Assembly: GCA_934591745.1 (NCBI GenBank)
Contig: CAKTPQ010000004.1
Coordinates: 1-64,000 of the forward strand
Direction: 5' to 3'
Source: an uncultured Oscillospiraceae bacterium
GTDB taxonomy: Bacteria; Bacillota; Clostridia; Oscillospirales; Oscillospiraceae
DNA: 64,000 bases
The notes under the pieces were generated by a model. It worked only from the letters and a program-made list of their open reading frames with translations, was not told the origin of the DNA and ran no database searches. The position numbers and the translations under genes were made by a program. Position 1 is the stretch's first letter; every line of letters starts with the position of its first letter. Shown here piece by piece: positions 56,615 through 64,000 of this stretch.

Positions 56615-58657
56615 TCACGCCCGCTTGAACATCTTCTCCACCTCGTATTTCCGCAGCTTCACCGCCACGGGCCTGCCGTGGGGGCAGTACCGGATAGCCC
56701 CGGACTGCACCTGCTTCACCAGCGCCGCCAGCTCGGCGGCGTCGGTGGTCATGCCCGCCTTGATGGCGGACTTGCACGCCATGGTGTGCAGCAGCTCGTC
56801 CCGCGAACCATCGGGGTCAGTCCGCTGCAAAAGCAGCTTCCGGGCCAGCTCCTCCAGCGTGGCGGCGGCGTCCTCCGCCCGTATGTAGTCGGGGATCTCC
56901 CGCACCAGTACGGTGCTGTCTCCGAAGTCCTCGCACAGAAAGCCGTACCCGGCCAGCACGTCCAGCTGCTCCAGCACCGCGCCGTACTCCTCGGCGGTCA
57001 GCGTCACGGCAGCGGGGGTCAGCAGCTGCTGTGCCATGGGCGGCACCGGATCCGCCTTCAGCGCGTCAAAGCGGATGCGCTCGTGGGCGGCGTGCTTGTC
57101 GATGAGCCACACGTTCTGCGCTCCGTCCTCGCAGATGATATAGGTTTTCAGAACCTCGCCGGCGATGCGCCACGGCGTATCGCCCAGCTCTGCCTCCTCC
57201 GGCATATCCAGCGCCTGCTGGACGTGTCCGGCGTTCTCCGGTGCGCCGCATTCGGCGGCATACCCGGCCTGTGAAGCCTCTGCCTTCGGCGCCATGGCGG
57301 GCACCGTGTCCTCCGCCTTCGCGGCTTCTCCAGCGGGCGCGTCCCCCGCCTCCGGCGGCGTGATGCGGTAAACAACGCCCTCCCGTCCGCTGGGGACGGT
57401 GAAGGCTTTCCCGGCCTCCGGTGCGGCGTCCCGCACCTGCCATACGTCGCCCTGCGGCGCAGCGACAGGCTGTACCGTTTCGCGTGGCGTCTGCACCGTC
57501 GGCGCGGCGGGCGCAAAACGGTTGACCGTCGGGCTGCCAGCTCCGGCGGAGCCGACGGGTCTGCCGCTGACAAAGGGCAGCCGGACGCCGGGCGCGGGCG
57601 TCTTTTCCCGGAACTCCTGGGCGCTCATGGCCCGATAGAAGGGCTCTTTCTCTGCGGCGGCAGGCTGGCCCTCCCGGTCCAGCGCGTCCTTCACGGTGTA
57701 GTGCACCGCGTCGAACACGGTCTTGTCAGATACGAATTTCACCACGGTCTTGGCCGGGTGGACGTTGACGTCCACCTCGTTCACCGGCAGCGTGATGTGC
57801 AGGACGCAGCCGGGGAACTTCCCCTTCAGCAGCCGGTTGCGGTAGGCCTCCTCCACAGCGGCGGACAGAAGCTGGCTCTTGACCAGCCGCCCGTTGACGA
57901 AAAACAGCTGGCGGCCACGGGTGCCGTGTCCGGCCAGGGGCTTTGTGACGAAGCCCTCCACCCGCACGGTGCCGCCGCTGCCGCTGACGGGCATCAGCCC
58001 GGCGGCAAAGTCCCGGCCCAGCGCGGCGTAAATGGCGGACAGCAGCTGCCCGTCGCCGGGGGTGTGGAGGATCTCCTGCCCGTCCCGCAGCAGCTTGAAG
58101 GACACGTCCGGGTGGCTCAGCGCCAGCTGGGTCACCACACCGGCGGCGGCGGCTCCCTCAGCGGAGTCCTTCTTCATAAACTTCATCCGGGCGGGGGTGT
58201 TGTAAAACAGATCCCGGACGCAGACAGTGGTGCCGTCAGGGCACCCGGCCTCGCTGACAGTCTCCGGCACGCCGCCCTCCAGATGGAGCATGGCGCCGCA
58301 GTCCGCGCCGGCCGGCCGGGAGAAGATGTCCACCCGCGACACGGCGGCGATGGCGGCCAGCGCCTCGCCTCGGAAGCCCAGGGTGCCGATGGCGGCCAGA
58401 TCCTCCGGGCGGCGGAGCTTGCTGGTGGCGTGGCGCAGGAAGGCGGTGGGCAGCTGCTCCGGCGCGATGCCGCAGCCGTTGTCCGTGATGCGGATATAGG
58501 TCAGGCCGCCCCGCTCCAGCTCCGCCGAGATGGCGGAGGCGCCGGCGTCCAGCGCGTTTTCCAGAAGCTCCTTGCACACGGAGGCGGGACGTTCCACCAC
58601 CTCGCCGGCGGCGATGAGGTCGGCAAGGTGCGGGGGCAGCTGTTGGATCTGGGGCAT
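56615..58657 (-). CDS. mutL: DNA mismatch repair protein MutL
   Basis: 680 residues. The GHKL ATPase has motifs ELLENALDAGAS, DNGCGIAPEQLP, GFRGEALAAIA and TTVCVRDLFYNTPAR. A Pro/Ala-rich linker (about 330-480) precedes the C-terminal endonuclease domain, with DKHAAHERIRFD in place of the usual DQHAxxERxxYE, plus ACKSAIKAG and CPHGRPVAVKL. An endonuclease-type MutL fits a genome without MutH. Two conservative changes (Q to K, E to D) in the metal motif are worth noting. It is separated from mutS by 129 nt with palindromes. Confidence 0.96.
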   Translation of the reverse strand: MPQIQQLPPHLADLIAAGEVVERPASVCKELLENALDAGASAISAELERGGLTYIRITDNGCGIAPEQLPTAFLRHATSKLRRPEDLAAIGTLGFRGEALAAIAAVSRVDIFSRPAGADCGAMLHLEGGVPETVSEAGCPDGTTVCVRDLFYNTPARMKFMKKDSAEGAAAAGVVTQLALSHPDVSFKLLRDGQEILHTPGDGQLLSAIYAALGRDFAAGLMPVSGSGGTVRVEGFVTKPLAGHGTRGRQLFFVNGRLVKSQLLSAAVEEAYRNRLLKGKFPGCVLHITLPVNEVDVNVHPAKTVVKFVSDKTVFDAVHYTVKDALDREGQPAAAEKEPFYRAMSAQEFREKTPAPGVRLPFVSGRPVGSAGAGSPTVNRFAPAAPTVQTPRETVQPVAAPQGDVWQVRDAAPEAGKAFTVPSGREGVVYRITPPEAGDAPAGEAAKAEDTVPAMAPKAEASQAGYAAECGAPENAGHVQQALDMPEEAELGDTPWRIAGEVLKTYIICEDGAQNVWLIDKHAAHERIRFDALKADPVPPMAQQLLTPAAVTLTAEEYGAVLEQLDVLAGYGFLCEDFGDSTVLVREIPDYIRAEDAAATLEELARKLLLQRTDPDGSRDELLHTMACKSAIKAGMTTDAAELAALVKQVQSGAIRYCPHGRPVAVKLRKYEVEKMFKRA

Positions 58658-58686
58658 AGGGGAGGGCCTCCTTTCAAGGGCGGTGG

Positions 58687-58711
58687 CCGTGCCGTCCGCT
58701 GGACGGCACGG
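58687..58711. repeat. Hairpin in the mutL-mutS gap
   Basis: An 11-bp perfect inverted repeat (CCGTGCCGTCC / GGACGGCACGG) with a GCT loop, 30 nt upstream of mutL. No T-run follows on either strand. Confidence 0.7.
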
Positions 58712-58760
58712 AAGAATTTCCGGATAATTTCATGATGACTTCCTGTTTGCTTCAGGATAG

Positions 58761-58784
58761 CTTCATCATGCATGCATGATGAAG
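58761..58784. repeat. 24-bp perfect palindrome just after mutS
   Basis: CTTCATCATGCA and its exact complement, two bases beyond the mutS stop codon. Between it and the 58687-58711 hairpin lie a smaller CCTGAAGCAAACAGG hairpin and a further ATCATGA copy. The gap may hold an attenuator, an RNase processing site or a protein-binding site. Confidence 0.75.
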
Positions 58785-58786
58785 CG

Positions 58787-61381
58787 TCAGCTGAGACGCT
58801 TTTTCAGGTCGTACAGCAGGTTCAGCGCCTCCAGCGGGCTGAGGGAATCCACCTGCGTCCGGCGGATGATGTCCGCCGTTTCGCTCTCGGCCATGGCGGC
58901 CAGTGACAGCTGATCGTCCGGCGCGGCGGCGGGAGCGGGGCGGCCGGACTGGCTCTCCAGCTCCTCCAGAATAGCCCGGGCGCGCTTGAGGACGCTGTCC
59001 GGCAGCCCCGCCAGCTTGGCCACCTCAATGCCGTAGCTGCGGTCGGCGCCGCCGGGGATGATCTTGCGCAGGAAGATGATGTCCTCGCCCCGGGCGCGGA
59101 CCGCGATATTGTAGTTGCGGACGTTGGGCAGCGTCTGCTCCAGCGCCGTCAGCTCGTGGTAGTGGGTGGCGAACAGCGTCTTGGCCTTCAGCTTTTCGGC
59201 GCAGTGCTCCAGCACCGCCCGGGCAATGGACATCCCATCGAAGGTAGAGGTGCCGCGGCCGATCTCGTCCAGAATGAGCAGGCTGTTCTTGGTGGCGGTG
59301 CGGAGGATATCGGACACCTCCGTCATCTCCACCATAAAGGTGGACTGTCCGGCGGACAGGTCGTCGCTGGCGCCGATGCGGGTGAAGATGCGGTCCACCA
59401 CGCCGATGTGGGCGTCGTGGGCGGGGACAAAGCTGCCCACCTGCGCCATCAGCACGATCAGCGCCACCTGCCGCATATAGGTGGACTTACCGGCCATGTT
59501 GGGGCCGGTGATGATGCTGACCCGATCCTCCTTGGCGCCCATCAGGGTGTCGTTGGGGACGAACAGGGCATCGGAGCGCATTTTCTCCACCACCGGATGC
59601 CGTCCGGCCTGAATTTCGATGACACCGGACTCGTCCACACAGGGCCGGCAGTAGTTGTTCTTCGCCGCCACGGCGGCAAAAGAGCAAAGCGTATCCAGCT
59701 GGGCGATAAGGGACGCGGCCAGCTGCACGCGGGTGACGGACTCCGCCAGCTTGGCGCGCAGGGCGGAGAACAGCTCGTATTCCAGCGCGGCGTCCCGATC
59801 CTTGGCGGTGAGGACGTCGTGCTCCAGATCCTTCAGCTCCTGGGTGATGTAGCGCTCGCCGTTGACCAGCGTCTGCTTGCGGATATAGTGGTCAGGCACC
59901 TGATCCTTAAAGGAGTTGGATACCTCGATGTAGTAGCCGAATACCTTGTTGTAGCCGATCTTCAGGGTGCGGATGCCGGTCTTTTCCTTCTCCTCCGCCT
60001 CCATCTGCGCCAGAAAGCTCTTGCCGCCATGGAGGATGCTCCGCAGACGATCTACCTCCGGGTCGAAGCCGTCCCGGATCATCTCGCCCTCCCGGACGGA
60101 GAACGGCGGCTCGTCCACCAACGTCTGGCCGATGAGAGCGGCCAGATCGTTGAGGTCCTCCAGCTGCTGATCCAGCTGGTGCAGCGCACCGGAGGGGAAG
60201 GCGGCCAGCTGCGCCTTGACGGCGGGCAGCCGCTCCATGGAGGCCCGGAGGGACACCAGATCCCGCCCGCCGGCGGAGCCATAGACCACCCGGCCGATGA
60301 GCCGCTCCATATCGGCGATGCCGCTGAGAGCCAGTATCAGCTCCTCCCGGGCCACGGTGTGCTCCGCCAGTGCCGCCACAGCGTTCAGCCGCCGGTCAAT
60401 GGCGGCCACGTCCACCAGCGGCTGCTGGAGCCATGCCCGCAGGTTGCGGGCGCCCATGGCGGTCTTTGTCTTGTCCAGCACCCACAGCAGGCTGCCCCGC
60501 TTCTCCTTGCCCCGCAGCGTCTCCGTCAGCTCCAGATTGCGGCGGGCGGTGAGGTCCAGCTCCATGTACTGCCCGGTGCGGTACCATGTCAGCTGGTCGA
60601 GGTGACCCAGATCGGTCTTTTGCGTCTCATAGAGATACCCCAGCAGACCGCCCAGCGCCAGCAGCGGCGTCATGTTGTCCCGTGGCAGGCGCTCCAGCGC
60701 CTCCTGCCCGAACTGGGTGCGTACCTTTTTCTCCGCGTCCTCCGGGGTGAACCGGGCGGCGGACAGCTTTTCCATGTGGCAGGAAAAGCGCTCCTGCATC
60801 GTCCGGTGCAGCGTCTCATCAAAATAGGCGGCCTCGTTCATCACCGCCTCGGCGGGGGCGAACCGCCCCAGCTCATTGAGCAGGGCGCGGACCCGGTCAG
60901 GGCCGGTGAACACCGTGGCCTGCGCCTTGCCGGTGGACACGTCGCAGGCGCACAGTCCCGCGCCGGTATCGTCCAGATACACGCCGCACAGATAGTTGCT
61001 GCGCTCGGCGCTGAGGCAGGACTCGTCGATGACGGTGCCGGGGGTGACGACGCGGATGATGTCCCGCTTCACCAGCCCTTTGGAGGCGGCGGGGTCCTCC
61101 GTCTGCTCGCAGATGGCCACCTTGTAGCCCTTGGCGATAAGACGGGCGATATAGGCGTCAGAGGCGTGGTAGGGGATGCCGCACATGGGGATCTTGTCGT
61201 CAAAGGACTTGTTCTTGTCCTTGTCCCGGGTGGTCAGGGCCAGATCCAGCTCACGGGACGCCGTGCGGGCGTCGGGGCCGAACATCTCGTAGAAGTCGCC
61301 CAGACGGAAAAACAGGATGGAGTCGGGATTCTGCTCCTTGATCTCCATGTACTGGCGCATCATGGGGGTCAGCTCAGCCAT
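58787..61381 (-). CDS. mutS: DNA mismatch recognition protein MutS
   Basis: 864 residues, normal for MutS1. The mismatch-reading wedge is in the N-terminal domain (LFFRLGDFYEMFGPDA, containing the Phe-x-Glu motif as FYE). Connector, lever and clamp domains follow, then the ATPase: GPNMAGKSTYMRQ, TFMVEMTEVSDILR, LLILDEIGRGTSTFDG and FATHYHELT. It recognises mispairs and recruits MutL. It starts 22 nt after miaB. The miaB-mutS-mutL-miaA-hfq order is common in Clostridia. Confidence 0.97.
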   Translation of the reverse strand: MAELTPMMRQYMEIKEQNPDSILFFRLGDFYEMFGPDARTASRELDLALTTRDKDKNKSFDDKIPMCGIPYHASDAYIARLIAKGYKVAICEQTEDPAASKGLVKRDIIRVVTPGTVIDESCLSAERSNYLCGVYLDDTGAGLCACDVSTGKAQATVFTGPDRVRALLNELGRFAPAEAVMNEAAYFDETLHRTMQERFSCHMEKLSAARFTPEDAEKKVRTQFGQEALERLPRDNMTPLLALGGLLGYLYETQKTDLGHLDQLTWYRTGQYMELDLTARRNLELTETLRGKEKRGSLLWVLDKTKTAMGARNLRAWLQQPLVDVAAIDRRLNAVAALAEHTVAREELILALSGIADMERLIGRVVYGSAGGRDLVSLRASMERLPAVKAQLAAFPSGALHQLDQQLEDLNDLAALIGQTLVDEPPFSVREGEMIRDGFDPEVDRLRSILHGGKSFLAQMEAEEKEKTGIRTLKIGYNKVFGYYIEVSNSFKDQVPDHYIRKQTLVNGERYITQELKDLEHDVLTAKDRDAALEYELFSALRAKLAESVTRVQLAASLIAQLDTLCSFAAVAAKNNYCRPCVDESGVIEIQAGRHPVVEKMRSDALFVPNDTLMGAKEDRVSIITGPNMAGKSTYMRQVALIVLMAQVGSFVPAHDAHIGVVDRIFTRIGASDDLSAGQSTFMVEMTEVSDILRTATKNSLLILDEIGRGTSTFDGMSIARAVLEHCAEKLKAKTLFATHYHELTALEQTLPNVRNYNIAVRARGEDIIFLRKIIPGGADRSYGIEVAKLAGLPDSVLKRARAILEELESQSGRPAPAAAPDDQLSLAAMAESETADIIRRTQVDSLSPLEALNLLYDLKKRLS

Positions 61382-61403
61382 GCGGATACCTCCTTGGAAA
61401 AAT

Positions 61404-62816
61404 TCAAATCAGTTGGCCGAACAGCGCCCATGTGTTGCTGTCGGTGATCTTTACGTCGCGGTAGGTGCCGATCGCGGCTCGGTCGCCCACCAGATGCACC
61501 AGCCGTCCCCCGGCGGTGCGGGCCGTCAGCGGCCAGCGGCTGTCGTCGCTCTCGCCGTCGATGAGACAGCGCAGGGTGTCGCCCACATACCCGGCGTGGA
61601 TCTCCTCGGAGATCTTGTTCTGGGCGTCGCAGAGACGGTCGAACCACTTCTGCTTTTCGGCGCGGGGTACGGGGTCGTCCATCTTGGCGGCGGGGGTGCC
61701 GGGACGGGGGGAGAAGATGAAGGTGAACAGGGCGTCGAAGCGCACCTCCTCCACCAGCGCCACCGTCTCCATGGCCTCGGCCTCCGTCTCGCCGGGGAAG
61801 CCGATGATCACATCGCTGGTCAGCACCAGATCGGGCATGACCTTCCGGGCGTAGGTGATGAGATCCAGATATTTGGCCCGGTCGTAGGGCCGGTTCATGG
61901 CCCGCAGCACCCGGTCGCAGCCGGACTGCACCGGCAGGTGCAGCTGCTTGGCCACGTGCTTGCAGCGCGCCATGGTGTCGAACAGCTTGTAGCTGGCGTC
62001 CTTGGGCTGGGAGGACATGAAGCGGAGAAGATAGTCCCCCTCGATCTTGTCCAGCTCACCTAAAAGGTCGGCAAAGTCCCACGGTGTATCCAGATCCTTG
62101 CCGTAGGAGTTGACGTTCTGCCCCAGCAGGGTGATCTCCTTGTACCCCTCGGCGGCCAGCTGGCGCACCTCCTCGAGGATGCGCGCCGGCTCGCGGCTGC
62201 GCTCCCGGCCCCGCACATAGGGGACGATGCAGTAGGAGCAGAAGTTGTTGCAGCCGTACATGATGGACACCCACGCACGGGTGCGGCCCTCCCGCACCAC
62301 CGGCATACCCTCGGCAATGGAGCCGTGCTCATCCTCCACGGAGAACACGCGGCCCCGGCGGGTATAGACCTGATAGAGAAGCTCCGGGAACTTCCACAGC
62401 GCCTGGGGGCCGAATACCAGATCCACATGGCGGTAGGACTGGCGTACCTTCTCCGCCACCTCCGGGCGCTGGGCCATGCAGCCGCACAGGCAGATGATCT
62501 GCTCCGGGTTGGCCTTTTTCGTATGGGTCAGCGCGCCCAGCGTGCCGTAGACCCGCTTTTCCGCGTGGTCGCGGATGGCGCAGGTGTTCAGCACCACGAT
62601 GTCCGCCTCCTCCGGCGCGGTGACGAATGTGCAGCCCATGGCCTCCAGCATGCCCATGATGTGCTGGCTGTCCGCCACGTTCTGCTGGCAGCCGAAGGTG
62701 TCTACCAGCGCACGGACGGGCTTGCCCCGCTGGGCGTGCAGCTCCTGTATTTTCCGTTCAAAATCCCGCTGGCGGAGCGTCTGCTCCTCCGGGATCAATA
62801 CCTGTTTTCTGTCCAA
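61404..62816 (-). CDS. miaB: tRNA-2-methylthio-N6-dimethylallyladenosine synthase
   Basis: 470 residues from a TTG, chosen because AGGGAGG precedes it and the frame opens there. UPF0004 domain with auxiliary cluster Cys residues (DTFGCQQNVADS, LNTCAIRDHAE, LCGCMAQRPE), radical SAM motif GCNNFCSYCIVPYVRGRERSR, then a TRAM domain ending WALFGQLI. It methylthiolates i6A37 made by MiaA. It heads the long minus-strand unit and has its own promoter at 62867-62895. Confidence 0.96.
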   Translation of the reverse strand: MDRKQVLIPEEQTLRQRDFERKIQELHAQRGKPVRALVDTFGCQQNVADSQHIMGMLEAMGCTFVTAPEEADIVVLNTCAIRDHAEKRVYGTLGALTHTKKANPEQIICLCGCMAQRPEVAEKVRQSYRHVDLVFGPQALWKFPELLYQVYTRRGRVFSVEDEHGSIAEGMPVVREGRTRAWVSIMYGCNNFCSYCIVPYVRGRERSREPARILEEVRQLAAEGYKEITLLGQNVNSYGKDLDTPWDFADLLGELDKIEGDYLLRFMSSQPKDASYKLFDTMARCKHVAKQLHLPVQSGCDRVLRAMNRPYDRAKYLDLITYARKVMPDLVLTSDVIIGFPGETEAEAMETVALVEEVRFDALFTFIFSPRPGTPAAKMDDPVPRAEKQKWFDRLCDAQNKISEEIHAGYVGDTLRCLIDGESDDSRWPLTARTAGGRLVHLVGDRAAIGTYRDVKITDSNTWALFGQLI

Positions 62817-62866
62817 GTCGGGCCTCCCTGCCCCGGTGTCGGTACGGGGCGATATTTGAATACTGT

Positions 62867-62895
62867 ATTATACCACGCGGCGCCGTGCAATACAA
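62867..62895 (-). promoter_or_regulatory. Promoter of the miaB-mutSL unit
   Basis: On the minus strand, TTGTAT (62895-62890), a 17-nt spacer and TATAAT (62872-62867). About 45 nt of leader follow. Confidence 0.75.
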
Positions 62896-62914
62896 GAAAG
62901 CCGCGGAATAAAAG

Positions 62915-62943
62915 TTGCAAACGGCGGGCAGATGGGATATGAT
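62915..62943 (+). promoter_or_regulatory. Promoter of lspA-rluD
   Basis: TTGCAA (62915-62920), a 17-nt spacer and TATGAT (62938-62943). The -35 lies 19 bp from the -35 of the divergent miaB promoter. Confidence 0.78.
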
Positions 62944-62973
62944 GGGAGGGAATCCAAAAAGGGAGGGTGCCCT

Positions 62974-63462
62974 ATGTGGTATATCATAGCGCTGGCGGCC
63001 TGCGTGGCGGGCGACCAGCTTTTGAAGTGGTGGGTGGTGTCTCATCTGGAGGTGGGGCAGTCCGCGCCGCTGCTGCCCGGCGTGGTGCAGCTGACCCGGC
63101 TGCACAATACCGGCGCGGCGTGGAGCAGCTTTTCCGGCAAGACCGGGCTGCTGGCCATCGTCACCATTGTGCTGATGCTGGCGGTGGCGTGGCTGCTGGT
63201 GAAAAGGATCGTCCGCCATCCGCTGGGCGTAACGGCGGGGGTGCTCATTCTGGGCGGCGGTATCGGCAACGTCATCGACCGGGTGTGCCGGGGCTATGTG
63301 GTGGATATGTTTGATCTGCAGTTCATCAGCTATCCCATTTTCAATCTGGCGGACTGCTTCGTGGTGGTGGGCGTCATCCTGGGCGCCGTGTACTACCTGT
63401 GGTTCTACGACAAATACGACAGGAAGAAGGAGCCGGGAAATGACGCTGCATCTGAAGGCTGA
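62974..63462 (+). CDS. lspA: Lipoprotein signal peptidase
   Basis: 162 residues starting MWYIIALAACVAGDQLLKWW, with AGGGAGGGTGCCCT upstream. Four TM helices. The catalytic Asp pair lies in NVIDRVCRGYVVDMFD and FNLADCFVVVG; LHNTGAAWS is the other conserved block. It cleaves lipoprotein signal peptides after lipidation of the +1 Cys. It overlaps rluD by 23 nt, the usual lspA-rluD arrangement. Confidence 0.96.
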   Translation: MWYIIALAACVAGDQLLKWWVVSHLEVGQSAPLLPGVVQLTRLHNTGAAWSSFSGKTGLLAIVTIVLMLAVAWLLVKRIVRHPLGVTAGVLILGGGIGNVIDRVCRGYVVDMFDLQFISYPIFNLADCFVVVGVILGAVYYLWFYDKYDRKKEPGNDAASEG

Positions 63463-64000
63463 GGCGGCGGATGCCGGTGCGCGGCTGGACGCCTTTGTGG
63501 CGTTCCGCGCCGAGGGGCTGACCCGCTCCCAGGCGGCGCGGTATATCGACGAGGGCCGCGTGACGGTGGACGGGAAGCCCGCCGCCAAGAGCTGCCGCAT
63601 CGCCGGCGGCGAGACGGTGACGGTGGACGTGCCGGAGGTGCGGGAGACGGCGGTGGAGGCACAGGACATCCCGTTGGACGTGGTGTATGAGGACGGGGAC
63701 GTCATCGTGGTGAACAAGCCAGCGGGGCTGGTGGTCCATCCGGCGCCGGGACACCCGGACGGCACGCTGGTCAACGCGCTGCTGCACCACTGCGGGCCGT
63801 CGCTGTCGGGTATCGGCGGGGAGAAGCGTCCCGGTATCGTCCACCGCATCGACCGGGACACCAGCGGGCTGATCATCGCCGCCAAGAACGACGCGGCCCA
63901 TCTGGGGCTCAGCGCCCAGCTCAGCGACCACACGCTGGCCCGGACGTATGAGTGTCTGGTAACGGGAAACCTCCGGGAGGACAGCGGCATCGTGGACGCG
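63440..64000 (+). CDS. rluD: RluA/RluD-family pseudouridine synthase, N-terminal part (runs off the window)
   Basis: At least 187 residues starting MTLHLKAEAADAGARLDAFV. S4 RNA-binding domain (about 14-75; SQAARYIDEGRVTVDGKPA), then the synthase core with VNKPAGLVVHPAPGH and the catalytic Asp in HRIDRDTSGL. It modifies uridines in rRNA or tRNA; exact targets cannot be told. The C-terminal third is outside the window. Confidence 0.93.
   Translation, partial: MTLHLKAEAADAGARLDAFVAFRAEGLTRSQAARYIDEGRVTVDGKPAAKSCRIAGGETVTVDVPEVRETAVEAQDIPLDVVYEDGDVIVVNKPAGLVVHPAPGHPDGTLVNALLHHCGPSLSGIGGEKRPGIVHRIDRDTSGLIIAAKNDAAHLGLSAQLSDHTLARTYECLVTGNLREDSGIVDA

Overview
The window is a GC-rich (roughly 60-65%), gene-dense stretch of a bacterial chromosome. 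Content and gene order point to a spore-forming anaerobe of the Clostridia, most like the Oscillospiraceae (Oscillibacter/Flavonifractor type). Evidence: the Bacillus/Clostridium block spoVB-mazG-HU-rqcP-yabP-yabQ-divIC, soj/spo0J with perfect parS sites, a complete rnfCDGEAB operon, an AtoE-type short-chain fatty acid carrier, a T-box leader, dnaD/dnaI primosome genes and hfq beside miaA. The family-level assignment is inference. I see no phage, insertion sequence, CRISPR array, rRNA or tRNA.

Layout. 1-15320 (minus strand): zapA, a U32 peptidase, dut, maf, mreC, mreD, PBP2, an intracellular GH13 enzyme, soj-spo0J with three parS sites, serS, mscL, rsmG, a MinD-like ATPase, a methylglyoxal synthase-like protein that lacks catalytic residues, then a T-box-controlled pair (small membrane protein, hisS). 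15519-21415 (plus): dnaD, dnaI-like, a second ParB-family gene (Noc-like), a VanW-family protein and an alanine racemase-like protein. 21459-30161 (minus): prmA, degV, mnmE and the Rnf operon. 30449-32720 (plus): a DUF975 membrane protein and atoE. 32826-33695 (minus): an E2/CAT-fold acyltransferase-like protein. 33904-49829 (plus): recJ, rel, dtd, a metallo-hydrolase, hemZ, the spoVB...divIC block, a radical SAM gene coupled to a Cys-Ala-repeat membrane protein, hpf and an iron alcohol dehydrogenase. 49910-51107: a small membrane protein divergent from a LysR regulator. 51158-62816 (minus): miaB-mutS-mutL-miaA-hfq, an HlyD-like protein, yggS-sepF-divIVA and a HAD phosphatase. 62974-64000 (plus): lspA and rluD (cut by the window end).

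How the genes work together. Much of the window serves the cell cycle: chromosome segregation and replication start (soj, spo0J, parS, dnaD, dnaI, Noc-like), elongation (mreCD, PBP2, SpoVB-like flippase), division (zapA, divIC, sepF, divIVA) and sporulation (yabP, yabQ). soj/spo0J with clustered parS and dnaD/dnaI suggests an origin-proximal position, although oriC itself is not here. Energy metabolism is represented by Rnf (ferredoxin:NAD+ oxidoreductase with ion pumping). A second theme is translation and its quality control (hisS, serS, dtd, mnmE, miaA, miaB, prmA, rsmG, rqcP, hpf, rel).

The most interesting locus is 45077-47702. It has its own strong promoter and terminator and encodes a radical SAM protein with a reduced SPASM-like tail, followed with a 7-nt overlap by a signal-peptide/single-TM protein. 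The predicted cytoplasmic tail of that protein ends in a Gly-rich stretch and an alternating Cys-Ala array with eight cysteines. I read it as a candidate maturase plus membrane-anchored substrate pair. Also notable are the adjacent minD-like and mgsA-like genes, both missing features needed for their namesake functions, and a hisS T-box whose discriminator-pairing base fits a G73 tRNA rather than tRNA-His.
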